IMG/VR virus record: IMGVR_UViG_3300008952_002040
Coordinates: 1 to 56,542 of that record
Origin: a virus
Direction: 5' to 3' (one strand)
Length of the DNA: 56,542 nt
The translations under genes and the position numbers were made by a program. Within the stretch, counting starts at the first letter, position 1, and each line of letters opens with the position of its first letter. The notes below the pieces were generated by a model. The model was given only the letters and a program-made list of their open reading frames with translations. It did no database searches and was not told the DNA's origin. This document shows positions 17,494 through 26,338 of the stretch, piece by piece.

Positions 17494-20085
17494 TTATCCA
17501 ATTGCTGGTGGTTGCGCTATTGTCTGCCTGTGCTCGGCCATATTACCGTGCATTGATGTAGGATATCCTGACATACAAATACGGTTCCGATCATTTTTCC
17601 ACACATAATGCCAATAATGACTAGTTGTGTCATTACCAGCATAATGAACCGGCCTAATATCTTCCATGTGACCTTGAAAATCATTCATTAGTCTGGGCAT
17701 TTGCAATTTACCATTATTCTTTTCTTCTACTAGATTGGGTAAATTTTGTGAAGCACCTGCCCAAGTATCAGTATACCCCATTGATAGTGAGCCTTGATTA
17801 TTCCTGCCATTAACAAAACAGCTTCCTGAATTTGTAATAACACCTACATTAACATAATGGTAAGAAGTGCTGTTACCCATATTGTTATTAACCACCTTTT
17901 TAATATTTGTAACCGCTGCGGTTAGACCCCCAATAGTCCATTCTGGAATTACTGGTGCTGTTGAGTCTGTTGTTGTGCCGTTGCACAGTTGATATGAATT
18001 ATTACGGCCACAAGAATTAACTACTCCACTTGTATTCTGTGTCCACATTGATCCAAATTGACCGTTGCCAACAAACCAGAAATTGTCACAATCACCTGTG
18101 CCACTACCGTGTCCTAAAGCAGTCTGTACAAATGAATTCTGTTGTGCGGTTCCTCCAGCCATAGCCCAACCATACCCATTATATCCACAGGTGTATAATC
18201 TGCCGTCGTCAGCTAAAACAGCCGCTCGGCCGTAACTACCCCTCCCATCAACCTGGACTTTTACGATTTTAGTAGTTGTAGCAGCAAAAGTTGTAGTAGC
18301 AGTAGAGCCTGATGGTCCGATACATGGCACTGGCACCGATTGGTTAGAAGTATTGCCTCGTCCTAATTGACCATATCCATTATAACCGCAACTGTAAAGC
18401 ACGTTTGTTGCTGTTAAGAAATAACTGCACCCATAAGTATGACCACACAACCACATATCAATAATATCTTCATTAAGGAAGAATGCTCTGTTAATTTTTG
18501 TGGGCTGAGTTCGCTGGGTTGTTGTACCATCTCCCAATTGACCATAACCGTTGTATCCCCACATCCAAACATCACCATTCTCATCAATAGCACCACAATG
18601 GTGTGTACTATCCGGACCATCCCAATCACTTATAGCTATTTTGGAAATTCTCAAATCTCTCCAAGTATGATTTGTTGCATTGGTTGCTTCATATACATTT
18701 TGGTAAGAACCACCAACTCTTACTGGATAACTTCTGGTAGAAGTTGATGCATCACCACTTTGGCCGTGTCCACCATAACCCCAGTGATATACTTCACCAT
18801 TGTTAAATAATGCCATACCAGTGTCATACCCCTGTAATAGTTGAATACATTTAGGAACTTGTCCATCAGGAGTTTTGTGAACGCCTGTTCCGCCGTGGTC
18901 GGTGGAACGATACCAATCTAAAAACGGAAAAACCACATTTGTTGCTGTATAAAATGTTTGATTTGTACCACTTCCGCCTCCACTATTTGAACCTATATGC
19001 ATTACGCCGCCGCGGCCGTTGATCCAATTGACCATATTGACTGAATATGTGCCTGGAAATTGTCCATCTTTACTTCGTGAAAGTAACTCTGACCCAATAA
19101 TTCTATCGTGATTGGAGATTTCTAAGGTCTCCAAATAATCACCAGTAAACGTAGCAATCTGACCTTGTGCTTTATTTGAAGCTATAACTGAATCATCAAA
19201 GTCGTGTCTAGAATTAATTAATTTCCAATTTGAATTATTATCCCAAGGCTTAGTAGCTTGTGTACCATCAGCTGTATTTTCTATAGTACAAATGTACATT
19301 GCTTCAGTTGACCGAGATTGGTCAGCCATAAGCATTCCGGTACCAGAAAAGGATGCGCCGCCTAACGTATTATCATAATCTACCGTAACTTTAACAACAT
19401 CATTCTTATAATATACTGTGCCGTTTGTATTATCATGTGTGCCTCGATAATTAAAACTTTCCCTAATTGGTGTCCAATACTGTGTTGCGTTTGTTACTGC
19501 AATTTCATTACCCATACCAGCACCATGTGCATCACAGAAATACCATAAATCTGCTGGTGATCCACCAACAGGTGCATCAGGTGCAAATTTGATTTCTATT
19601 CTGCGTGTTGTAGCTGCATTGAATTTTGCCAATGTTGACCATTCTGTTTGAGTTACCCACGCACCATCTAAATAATAACGAACATTCTTCGTATATAGAT
19701 TTGATGTTTGTGACGATGCTGTTGTAGCAAACTCTAAAGGGTGTCCATCATTAGAAGAATCATCTAAATTAAAATGATGTGTTTCACCTCGGTTCACAGT
19801 AAGAGCTGGATTCGTAGTTGCAGCACTTGGATTGCCTACCCCTTCTCCAGCAAAATGGAATGTATTTCCTGATCCTGAAGGATACAGAGTTCCTGCTGCA
19901 ACAGTAACGGTATAAGTTACTGACTTTGGAATTGCAGGTGCCTGAGCCGCTGGAACAGTTGTTAATGCTACAAAATCTGTATTACGATGTTCTACTACAT
20001 CATCTTCCAGATAAGTCGCACCATTATCAAAGGCTCCTTTATAATTGAAATGCAGATTCCCTATTTGTGTTGTTGTAACTGCCAT
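17494..20085 (-). CDS. RCC1-repeat fibre protein with a cupredoxin-like insert (863 aa)
   Basis: Third RCC1 paralogue. After an N-terminal carbohydrate-binding-like module (residues 12-42) comes a beta domain at about 55-200 that reads like a small blue-copper (cupredoxin) fold: a strand with DGHPLEF (His115) and a C-terminal loop LWYFCDAHGAGMG (Cys184, His187, Met191), the right ligand set for a type-1 copper site. A second binding module follows (NYRGTHDNTNGTVYYKNDVV), then propeller blades such as GEVYHWGYGGHGQSGD, GDVWMWGYNGYGQLGDG, VLYSCGYNGYGQLGRG and LYTCGYNGYGWAM. Cys-His-Met motifs of this sort occur in structural proteins of marine phages as I recall them, where copper binding is untested. 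It sits 28 bases after the 1594-aa gene. Confidence 0.8.
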   Translation of the reverse strand: MAVTTTQIGNLHFNYKGAFDNGATYLEDDVVEHRNTDFVALTTVPAAQAPAIPKSVTYTVTVAAGTLYPSGSGNTFHFAGEGVGNPSAATTNPALTVNRGETHHFNLDDSSNDGHPLEFATTASSQTSNLYTKNVRYYLDGAWVTQTEWSTLAKFNAATTRRIEIKFAPDAPVGGSPADLWYFCDAHGAGMGNEIAVTNATQYWTPIRESFNYRGTHDNTNGTVYYKNDVVKVTVDYDNTLGGASFSGTGMLMADQSRSTEAMYICTIENTADGTQATKPWDNNSNWKLINSRHDFDDSVIASNKAQGQIATFTGDYLETLEISNHDRIIGSELLSRSKDGQFPGTYSVNMVNWINGRGGVMHIGSNSGGGSGTNQTFYTATNVVFPFLDWYRSTDHGGTGVHKTPDGQVPKCIQLLQGYDTGMALFNNGEVYHWGYGGHGQSGDASTSTRSYPVRVGGSYQNVYEATNATNHTWRDLRISKIAISDWDGPDSTHHCGAIDENGDVWMWGYNGYGQLGDGTTTQRTQPTKINRAFFLNEDIIDMWLCGHTYGCSYFLTATNVLYSCGYNGYGQLGRGNTSNQSVPVPCIGPSGSTATTTFAATTTKIVKVQVDGRGSYGRAAVLADDGRLYTCGYNGYGWAMAGGTAQQNSFVQTALGHGSGTGDCDNFWFVGNGQFGSMWTQNTSGVVNSCGRNNSYQLCNGTTTDSTAPVIPEWTIGGLTAAVTNIKKVVNNNMGNSTSYHYVNVGVITNSGSCFVNGRNNQGSLSMGYTDTWAGASQNLPNLVEEKNNGKLQMPRLMNDFQGHMEDIRPVHYAGNDTTSHYWHYVWKNDRNRICMSGYPTSMHGNMAEHRQTIAQPPAIG

Positions 20086-20113
20086 TTTTGTTCCTCTATA
20101 CTAATCCTTTATA

Positions 20114-23100
20114 TTATGTAACTGTAAGTTGTAAATGTCCCTTTGAAGAAACAGCAACATCTGTTGTCGTACTTCCATGGAACCATTGCGTATCAACCAT
20201 ATCGGTATTTGGCAATGATGTTGATTGCGATGGCACATTAAAGTTAGTGGACCTAATTTCTATCAAAGCACCAGTCAAAGGATCTGCATATAAAGCTGTT
20301 GTTGTTGAAGTAGCTTCTTCGTCAACATAAACTTTATTTGTAACATCATTATTGACAGTTGGCGCAATTGCTGTTTGTGTCTGTGCTTCAAGTAAAATCT
20401 TACCTGTACCATCTGTTTGTAATTTTAAATCTCCATTAGTTGCTGTAGTAATAATAATGTTACTATGTAGTTTTAACTGACCAACAAGAATTTCGTTGAC
20501 TGTCAGGTTGTTACTACCACCACCTAACTGGGTTTCAACATACGTTCTAATTGCTTTCTCTGTTACAAGAGCATTATCTGAATTTCCTGACAACGTTCCA
20601 TCTGTCGAGAATTCTGAAACTGTAGCCCCAAAACTTCCAAGTGCAACAGATCCTAGTGACAGTTCTTGTAGACCTGAAAGGTCAAAACTCTCAGCATTAA
20701 GTGTAGCCTTACCAGTGGCCTGATGTACTTTGAATAGGTCACCAACTCTGTAGTTACCATCTTGGTCAGTCGATGTGTAGAATACTCTACCACGATCTTT
20801 CTCAATAACCTCATCGTCAGCATCGGATGCCTGTAATGGTTCTTCAGTCGGATAGTTGGTGTCTGCAAAACTACCAGTACCAATATCCAAGAAGTCATGT
20901 CCAGTCATTCTGATGTTAGAGTACTTATCCCTAAACGTAATAGCTGTATTGTCAGGCGGAGTTAATGCCTTTGTTATAAGCGGCGAACAAGTAATTGTTG
21001 CCTGTCCAAGACCACCTGTAACTGCATTGGCCGTTGAAGCAACAAATGTATGTGCTGTTGTGTTAGATGATACACCAACATTCACGGTAAGTGTATCTGC
21101 TGTTACTGCTGTGATGGACAATGATGCACCATTACCTGCAGGATCAGCTGGCCGTGGGTATAAATGGTTACTACCATGACTATCTTCAGCACAAGTAAAT
21201 GTTAAACTTTGATTTGCAATCTCTATTGTTTGACCAACTGTCAAGGAGTGTGCCCCAACTGTTAATACTAATACACCTGTTCCGGGATTATATGTTGCCG
21301 CAGACGGAGTAAACTTTGTCTGGCCCACATAATTAGTAGCACTAACAACCAAGTAACTTGTATTGCCGTCATGTGCAAACTGAAAACTAGCTCCTTCTTT
21401 AGGTTCCTTTGATAGACCATCAGCAACAAAACTGTTACCCACTGGGTTGATGTTTGAATAACCATCACCACTTATGGTTCCTGTTGTTGTTGCAGTCTTA
21501 TATCCTGTACCACCCACAGTAATAGTTGATTGGCCAATTACTCCATTACCTATTATAGGAGTTGCAGTTCCTAATGTTGTTGCATTGGGGTCAGTAATTA
21601 TTGCTGTTGGTGCAGAACTATATCCTGCTCCAGCATCAAGAATAAAGATTTTCTGAATCTTCGCCGACTTAACCGACACTCTAGCCAAAGCCGTTCTAGA
21701 TGGTGTACCACCGCCTGTGAAATGAATTCGTGGTTCAATTTCATAAGTCGTTGTGGCATCTAGTGTTGTCTCAGCAGATGATCTGCCTCCAAAATAATCC
21801 CAACCAGAACCTGCAGCTTCATTAACTATTGTACAAACTTTAGTTGATCCGTTATGGGCACTAATAATACCTGTCTGACCTGTGCCAGTACCATCGGTAA
21901 TAGTAATTCTCATTCCATTATAGAAACCCGTTACGTTTGTATCTGACAAAGCAAGAGTAATAGTTGTTGCAGTACCAGTCTGAGCAGACGATGTAGTTGT
22001 TACATGGTTCTCACCAGTTGTTGTAACATCAACGTGTCTAACACCACCATCATTGATAGCAAGTGTAGCAGCCCCACTAGCGCCTGCACCAGAAAATGCG
22101 ATTGTAGCAGTTTCTATAGTAGCAACATTAAATGTTAGTGCAGGTGCACCGCCGCCTCCCAACTGAGAGTCGTTGATACTAATTGTATCAGTTGCGGCAT
22201 GAGCATCACCACCACTAATTAGGAGATGACCTGTTACTTGACCAGAACTACCAATATCTATATTAACTATTAAGCCAGTACCAGAACCTGTTGTAGCGTC
22301 TTGAGTACAAGCAACATAAGAACCTTGAGTTCGTGAACCGTGAGCCGCACCAAAAGTACCTAGTGTAGCGGCAACGCCATGGTTATAATTATTACCAGCG
22401 TATTCAAATTCGATTCTCTGTATAGCACCTGTGCCTGCAGTATTATGTCCTGCAAGTACTCGTCCCACTATAGCCTGTTGGCTTAAGTTATTAACAGTAC
22501 CTGTTGCAGGTACTTCAAGTGGGTCTACACCAGAAGATACAGCTCCGTATTCTCCGTATGAGTTGTTACAGTTTGCAGCTCGAATTGTACCACCCGAATC
22601 TGCAAGGTAACCCATATGACAATAGTATGTAAACACAGATACAATTTCTGATCGGCCAGCGTTCTTTGTCCAAACACCAACACCATCATCACATATCTGT
22701 GTGAAGTCATTAGCAAGAATAGAATCATAACCCATCGGGTGTAATCCACCATCAATCTTAATGCCTACAGCACCAGAATAACTAATGTGTACTGCGTTCT
22801 GAACAAATGGTGACTGTAGATAAACAAGTCCGTTCGGATCAAGAGCAACAGCAACACCAGACCTTGTAGCGCCTGCTGTTTCTGTCGGTCGTTGTAGACC
22901 ATCAGATGAAGCAGATGCCAACTGACCGATAAGACCCGTCATGGTCATGCCACGAATAGTAGTCTTTTCGTTCATCTGGAACATATCAGAGCGGTTGTTA
23001 GGTGTTGAACCGTCATCTGAATTACCGGAAGTAGGTTTGACTGTAACACTTCTCATTTCATCACCCATAACGGCAACACCTTCTGGGACTTTAATCGGTA

Positions 23101-24898
23101 ACTGCTCTTCATAGATACCGGTCCTAACAAATAAAGTTCTAGAATCGGTTGTTGGTGTAACTAGTGCAGGCAAAGTCGAAAGACCGCTATCTAAAGCATT
23201 AGTATCTATTAAAATACTAGCAGTAATAATTGCATCAGTGCCAGCTTCTCCATTGTTCCCGGAAGTGTCCTGTGTAGTTATTACTGGAGATTGTAGTGAA
23301 CTATAAGCTGTACCAGTGAATATATTGTTATTAATAATATCACGCAATTTTTCGTGAACAAGCTTTTCTGGTTCCCGTGTACCGTCAATTAATGCGGTAT
23401 CACCAGAAGGGCCACCAGGATAAGTGTCATTTGCCCAAAACATCATAGCAAACTGTCTGATCCAAGAATTACCCCCATAGACCATATCATGGTCTAAAGA
23501 ATCAATTAAATAACCAACGTCCCTTTCGCACTTACCACTGTCGTATGTATAATTATACCAAGGTGAACCAGGGTTGCTAGTATTAAGAAATACCTGTTGA
23601 GCAATCCAAGCAACGACCTCATCTTTCAGGAATTCTTTATTATTAGTTAATCGAAGCGAAGCATCAGGATTAGATTTTGCAGCTGAATCTAATGCTTCAC
23701 AAGCATATTTAATTGTTAAATAAGGCTTATCAGGTGTTGTTCCTCGTCCTGAAGTAGCATCATCCGCACCGTTCTTACCAACATAAAACACACCAGGAAC
23801 AACACCAGAATAACCCCATTCTGGCTCTTGACCGGCAGAATCAACTTTAAGAACTTGTCCGGATGTACCAATAGGAATTCTATAATTTGCAGTAGCATTT
23901 CGTGATAGCACATCACCCCGTTGGGTTAATACTGCCTGCGAATCACCCTCTGCAAGTACATCCCAGTAAGTTCCGATACTGTCTGTAACCGGATCATTAA
24001 CACCATTTGAAGCAGTGTGAGTAAGCTTACAACGATAAGAATTTGCTAGATGACTAACTGTGTCACCTGGATTATAAACCGTAGTGTCTGTCCAACTATC
24101 TCTCCATGTAAAGCCTTCTACAATTTTTTCCCAATGTGTTGCTGAATCTGGGGTGTTTCCTGTTGTATCTACTTTAGCAGAATATGAATGTCCGCCAAAG
24201 ATTACAACATCACCTGGACTATAAGCAGTAGAATTATTATATGTACTCTTTAATTTAAATCCAGTAGATAATATTTCCCAATCAGAAGTATTATTATAAG
24301 GAGAAACCCCTACATTTTGTCTAACAGCGGCATAAGTGTATCCGCCATAAGTTACAACATCACCTAACTGGTACTGTGTGCCTGCTGCCCAAGAATCCTC
24401 AAATTCTAAACCAGAAGCAAATAGATCAAATTTAGTTTCGTCTAATGTAGCACCTGCGGTGTGTTGTGTGTTACAAATATATGTTGATGCACCATACTTG
24501 ACTACATCATTAAGTTTGTAATCTGTTGCGTTTGTGTAAGCACCCTTCCAAGCAAACCCAGAGTTATACTCTGTCCACTTTGCTGTATCATCATATAAAC
24601 TAGCTTGTGATGTGTGTCCGGTGTTACAAATATAATTCTTACCACCCCAAGAAATTACTTCGTCTACTTTATAATAAGTAGTTGCGGTCCATGCACCTTT
24701 CCAAGCCTGTCCACTTGTAAACTTTGCTAGTTTAGAAGCAGCAAGGTCAACATAAAAATCTGCATTTGAGGTGTGGTTTTCCTTTACGACATAAACATTA
24801 CCACCATACTCCACACAATCATCTTTAATGTATGCTGTGGCTGTTGTCCATTCGCCTTTAAATTGGAATCTAATTCTTCCTAATACAAAATCTGCCAT
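20114..24898 (-). CDS. Giant virion protein: six carbohydrate-binding-like repeats plus beta-helix (1594 aa)
   Basis: The first 320 residues are six tandem repeats of about 50 residues with the pattern W-x-x-x-x-x-Y-x-x-x-D-x-V-x-x-G-G-x-x-Y-x-x-x-x-x-H-T (for example AYIKDDCVEYGGNVYVV, YYKVDEVISWGGKNYIC, QYQLGDVVTYGGYTYAA), resembling CBM5/12-type chitin-binding modules. Next comes a conserved marine-phage segment (VPGVFYVGKNGADDATSGRG, KPYLTIKYACEAL) and a region with EEQLPIKVPEGVAVMGDEM typical of a right-handed beta-helix. The rest is Gly/Thr-rich with GTGL-x-VN-type and APTAIITDP strands. This architecture recurs in T4-like cyanophage structural proteins. It is most likely a major side fibre or baseplate-attached adhesin. 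It is four bases from the 142-aa gene. Confidence 0.8.
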   Translation of the reverse strand: MADFVLGRIRFQFKGEWTTATAYIKDDCVEYGGNVYVVKENHTSNADFYVDLAASKLAKFTSGQAWKGAWTATTYYKVDEVISWGGKNYICNTGHTSQASLYDDTAKWTEYNSGFAWKGAYTNATDYKLNDVVKYGASTYICNTQHTAGATLDETKFDLFASGLEFEDSWAAGTQYQLGDVVTYGGYTYAAVRQNVGVSPYNNTSDWEILSTGFKLKSTYNNSTAYSPGDVVIFGGHSYSAKVDTTGNTPDSATHWEKIVEGFTWRDSWTDTTVYNPGDTVSHLANSYRCKLTHTASNGVNDPVTDSIGTYWDVLAEGDSQAVLTQRGDVLSRNATANYRIPIGTSGQVLKVDSAGQEPEWGYSGVVPGVFYVGKNGADDATSGRGTTPDKPYLTIKYACEALDSAAKSNPDASLRLTNNKEFLKDEVVAWIAQQVFLNTSNPGSPWYNYTYDSGKCERDVGYLIDSLDHDMVYGGNSWIRQFAMMFWANDTYPGGPSGDTALIDGTREPEKLVHEKLRDIINNNIFTGTAYSSLQSPVITTQDTSGNNGEAGTDAIITASILIDTNALDSGLSTLPALVTPTTDSRTLFVRTGIYEEQLPIKVPEGVAVMGDEMRSVTVKPTSGNSDDGSTPNNRSDMFQMNEKTTIRGMTMTGLIGQLASASSDGLQRPTETAGATRSGVAVALDPNGLVYLQSPFVQNAVHISYSGAVGIKIDGGLHPMGYDSILANDFTQICDDGVGVWTKNAGRSEIVSVFTYYCHMGYLADSGGTIRAANCNNSYGEYGAVSSGVDPLEVPATGTVNNLSQQAIVGRVLAGHNTAGTGAIQRIEFEYAGNNYNHGVAATLGTFGAAHGSRTQGSYVACTQDATTGSGTGLIVNIDIGSSGQVTGHLLISGGDAHAATDTISINDSQLGGGGAPALTFNVATIETATIAFSGAGASGAATLAINDGGVRHVDVTTTGENHVTTTSSAQTGTATTITLALSDTNVTGFYNGMRITITDGTGTGQTGIISAHNGSTKVCTIVNEAAGSGWDYFGGRSSAETTLDATTTYEIEPRIHFTGGGTPSRTALARVSVKSAKIQKIFILDAGAGYSSAPTAIITDPNATTLGTATPIIGNGVIGQSTITVGGTGYKTATTTGTISGDGYSNINPVGNSFVADGLSKEPKEGASFQFAHDGNTSYLVVSATNYVGQTKFTPSAATYNPGTGVLVLTVGAHSLTVGQTIEIANQSLTFTCAEDSHGSNHLYPRPADPAGNGASLSITAVTADTLTVNVGVSSNTTAHTFVASTANAVTGGLGQATITCSPLITKALTPPDNTAITFRDKYSNIRMTGHDFLDIGTGSFADTNYPTEEPLQASDADDEVIEKDRGRVFYTSTDQDGNYRVGDLFKVHQATGKATLNAESFDLSGLQELSLGSVALGSFGATVSEFSTDGTLSGNSDNALVTEKAIRTYVETQLGGGSNNLTVNEILVGQLKLHSNIIITTATNGDLKLQTDGTGKILLEAQTQTAIAPTVNNDVTNKVYVDEEATSTTTALYADPLTGALIEIRSTNFNVPSQSTSLPNTDMVDTQWFHGSTTTDVAVSSKGHLQLTVT

Positions 24899-24902
24899 TG
24901 TT

Positions 24903-25331
24903 TTATCCTATCCAGTTTTCTGTTGCACCGTTTTCTGTTGCGGCGTAAGTATAATTTTGATTATATCTGGCTACTAATTCTCCATCACTATTCATATAAT
25001 ATGTTAATTTATTTTTATCCATTCTCATCTGATCGAAAGCTCTATCGCCTCGGTCAGATTCGTATTGTTCCCGGCCAGACTCTGTATAACCCTTTAGAGA
25101 AGCATTAACATTTACATCAGAGCCATCTAAATTTTCTTCTAAATCTTCTATGCCGTTATAAGCGAAACCTTCACCGCTATTTATACTTATTGATTCTTCT
25201 CCAGACATATAGACTTTCTTATAATATAGTATTCCATCATCATCTACATCCAAAACATGAAGAGCATATTCGTCTGTTATAGCTGCTTCTCTACTCTCCG
25301 CTTTAGCAGCTGTGCTTATAAGCATTGGCAT
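24903..25331 (-). CDS. 142-aa acidic virion protein, unknown function
   Basis: A 142-aa acidic protein with a short hydrophobic N-terminus, a beta-rich first half (LHVLDVDDDGILYYKKVYM) and a C-terminal half rich in Tyr, Asn and Arg (RMDKNKLTYYMNSDGELVARYNQNY). I recall similar small proteins next to fibre genes in marine T4-like phages but no assigned function. A strong GGAGG lies seven bases before the ATG, which also overlaps the preceding stop by one base. It lies in a set of three small genes directly upstream of the 1594-aa fibre gene and probably belongs to the same tail appendage. Confidence 0.55.
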   Translation of the reverse strand: MPMLISTAAKAESREAAITDEYALHVLDVDDDGILYYKKVYMSGEESISINSGEGFAYNGIEDLEENLDGSDVNVNASLKGYTESGREQYESDRGDRAFDQMRMDKNKLTYYMNSDGELVARYNQNYTYAATENGATENWIG

Positions 25332-25669
25332 TAGGTGACCTCCAAAATACTAAGGAAAACTTCCAGATGCGTAACATCTGACACCACCCTAATTATGTCT
25401 GAAGCTTCTAAATTAATAGGCTTATCTAATATTAAGGTATTTTGAGCTGCAACTTCTAATGATTTTCCTATATGTCTAAATGTTGTTCCACCATCTACCG
25501 TAACTTTAATATCACAATTAGCTACACTAGTCAGTGAAGTGTTTGATAGATATACTGCATGTAATACTGCCCTTGAAGATGCTGGTGAAGCAGGACAGGT
25601 ATAAACATCTGCTGAGCTATCATCTGTCGTTGAACATATCATCCCTGCATTTTTAAAATTACTTGCCAT
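25331..25669 (-). CDS. 112-aa small virion protein, paralogue of the gene at 41284-41622
   Basis: A 112-aa beta-rich protein beginning ASNFKNAGM and ending VFLSILEVT. It aligns by eye over its full length with the 112-aa product at 41284-41622: both start A-x-[ND]-FKN, contain a central L-x-x-x-x-[IL]-x-N-T segment and a strand with VTVDGGTT or ATLTSGAT, and end with a [ED]-x-x-D-[IV]-[IL]-[RK]-V block. The same family occurs beside fibre genes in marine T4-like phages as I recall. The two copies sit at the heads of the two fibre regions, so each may be a connector or cap for a different appendage. That role is inference. Confidence 0.6.
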   Translation of the reverse strand: MASNFKNAGMICSTTDDSSADVYTCPASPASSRAVLHAVYLSNTSLTSVANCDIKVTVDGGTTFRHIGKSLEVAAQNTLILDKPINLEASDIIRVVSDVTHLEVFLSILEVT

Positions 25670-25672
25670 ATA

Positions 25673-26053
25673 TTATCCACCAAATACTACCGAGAAGGCT
25701 AGTATGTCTCCATCTGTTGCTAAAGTACCATTTGAATTTGGTAAGGTGATAGTTCTATCAACATCCGGATCAGCAGCAGTAAGAGTCGTTTCAGCTGCAT
25801 CGGGTGTTGATCCTTCAAAGACAATATTAGAACCGTCTAAGTGAATATCATTAGATGTTGAATTGTTTGTTGTTGTTACATCGTGCAAAGTAACACCGAC
25901 TGCACCACCAATTTCTTTAATTGCATTAGAACTATCTTTAATAAAAAGTTTCTGATCAGCGGTGTTGATTGCAATTTCACCCACCTCTAAATCACTGGTT
26001 CCTGGTGGGGTACTTGCGGTTTCGTTACGCTTTACTTTTATAACTGTTGCCAT
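25673..26053 (-). CDS. 126-aa short fibre-like protein with virion-attachment N-terminus
   Basis: The N-terminus (IKVKRNETASTPPGTSDLEVGEIAINTADQKLFI, described here in two parts: VKRNETASTPPGTSDL and EVGEIAINTADQKLFI) is the same kind of attachment domain that opens the 1880-aa fibre and many marine phage fibres. The remainder is a short beta-rich Thr/Asp/Asn stretch (IHLDGSNIVFEGSTPDAAET, RTITLPNSNGTLAT) that ends SVVFGG. It may be a short fibre or a docking subunit. It is the first gene of the fibre transcription unit, with a TATAAATA late promoter 30 bases upstream and another 84 bases upstream. Confidence 0.65.
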   Translation of the reverse strand: MATVIKVKRNETASTPPGTSDLEVGEIAINTADQKLFIKDSSNAIKEIGGAVGVTLHDVTTTNNSTSNDIHLDGSNIVFEGSTPDAAETTLTAADPDVDRTITLPNSNGTLATDGDILAFSVVFGG

Positions 26054-26082
26054 TTATAGTCCCTTTTTATAAATTATACTAT

Positions 26083-26090
26083 TATTTATA
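26083..26090 (-). promoter_or_regulatory. T4-type late promoter TATAAATA for the 126-aa to RCC1 fibre unit
   Basis: A perfect octamer on the minus strand, 30 bases upstream of the ATG at 26053, in an intergenic region. Likely main start of the 12-26 kb fibre unit. Confidence 0.75.
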
Positions 26091-26133
26091 CTTTTCTTTA
26101 TTGCTAAACCTTGAACTTTTGTGCAAAATGTCC

Positions 26134-26153
26134 AAATATTTATATAAATATTT
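26134..26153. promoter_or_regulatory. 20-base palindrome holding back-to-back late promoters
   Basis: AAATATTTATATAAATATTT is perfectly palindromic and contains TATAAATA on the plus strand (26143-26150) and on the minus strand (26144 down to 26137). The plus copy points at a small ORF at 26186 with a good ribosome site; the minus copy points at the fibre unit. Confidence 0.6.
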
Positions 26154-26185
26154 TTATTATAATATAATGGATGAGGAACTATTCC

Positions 26186-26338
26186 ATGCAGAAATTAAAA
26201 CAACCTAAGCGTGTAAAAAAGAAACTTATAATAATGATGTCGGCCAGTTCGGCCGAACATCATAATGGATGGCCACCAGATAGACAATCTCGCAAGAAAG
26301 GACCAAAATTAACAATACTATTCAAACACATCAAATAA
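26186..26338 (+). CDS. 50-aa basic small ORF with own late promoter
   Basis: A plus-strand frame of 50 codons opens at 26186. Evidence that it is real: a GAGGA ribosome site with about nine bases to the ATG, and a perfect TATAAATA 35 bases upstream of the ATG. The product is strongly basic (QKLKQPKRVKKKL at the start, RQSRKKGPKLTILFKHIK at the end) with a central hydrophobic/small-residue stretch and an EHHNGWPPD turn. No family is recognised. It converges with, and overlaps by 21 bases, the end of the B12-binding radical-SAM gene. It could be a DNA- or RNA-binding peptide, or a substrate of the neighbouring radical-SAM enzymes; the sequence does not decide. Confidence 0.5.
   Translation: MQKLKQPKRVKKKLIIMMSASSAEHHNGWPPDRQSRKKGPKLTILFKHIK
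26234..26263. other. Imperfect hairpin with a GGCC-rich core
   Basis: ATGATGT-CGGCC pairs with GGCCG-AACATCAT (one-base bulge, five-base loop), inside the 50-aa ORF and 55 bases past the stop of the minus-strand radical-SAM gene. It could end the minus-strand transcript, but no clear uridine run follows. Confidence 0.4.

Noticed and set aside
25178-25185. TATAAATA on the minus strand inside the 142-aa gene
   Set aside because: Internal to coding sequence with no suitable start soon after; chance match in AT-rich DNA is likely.
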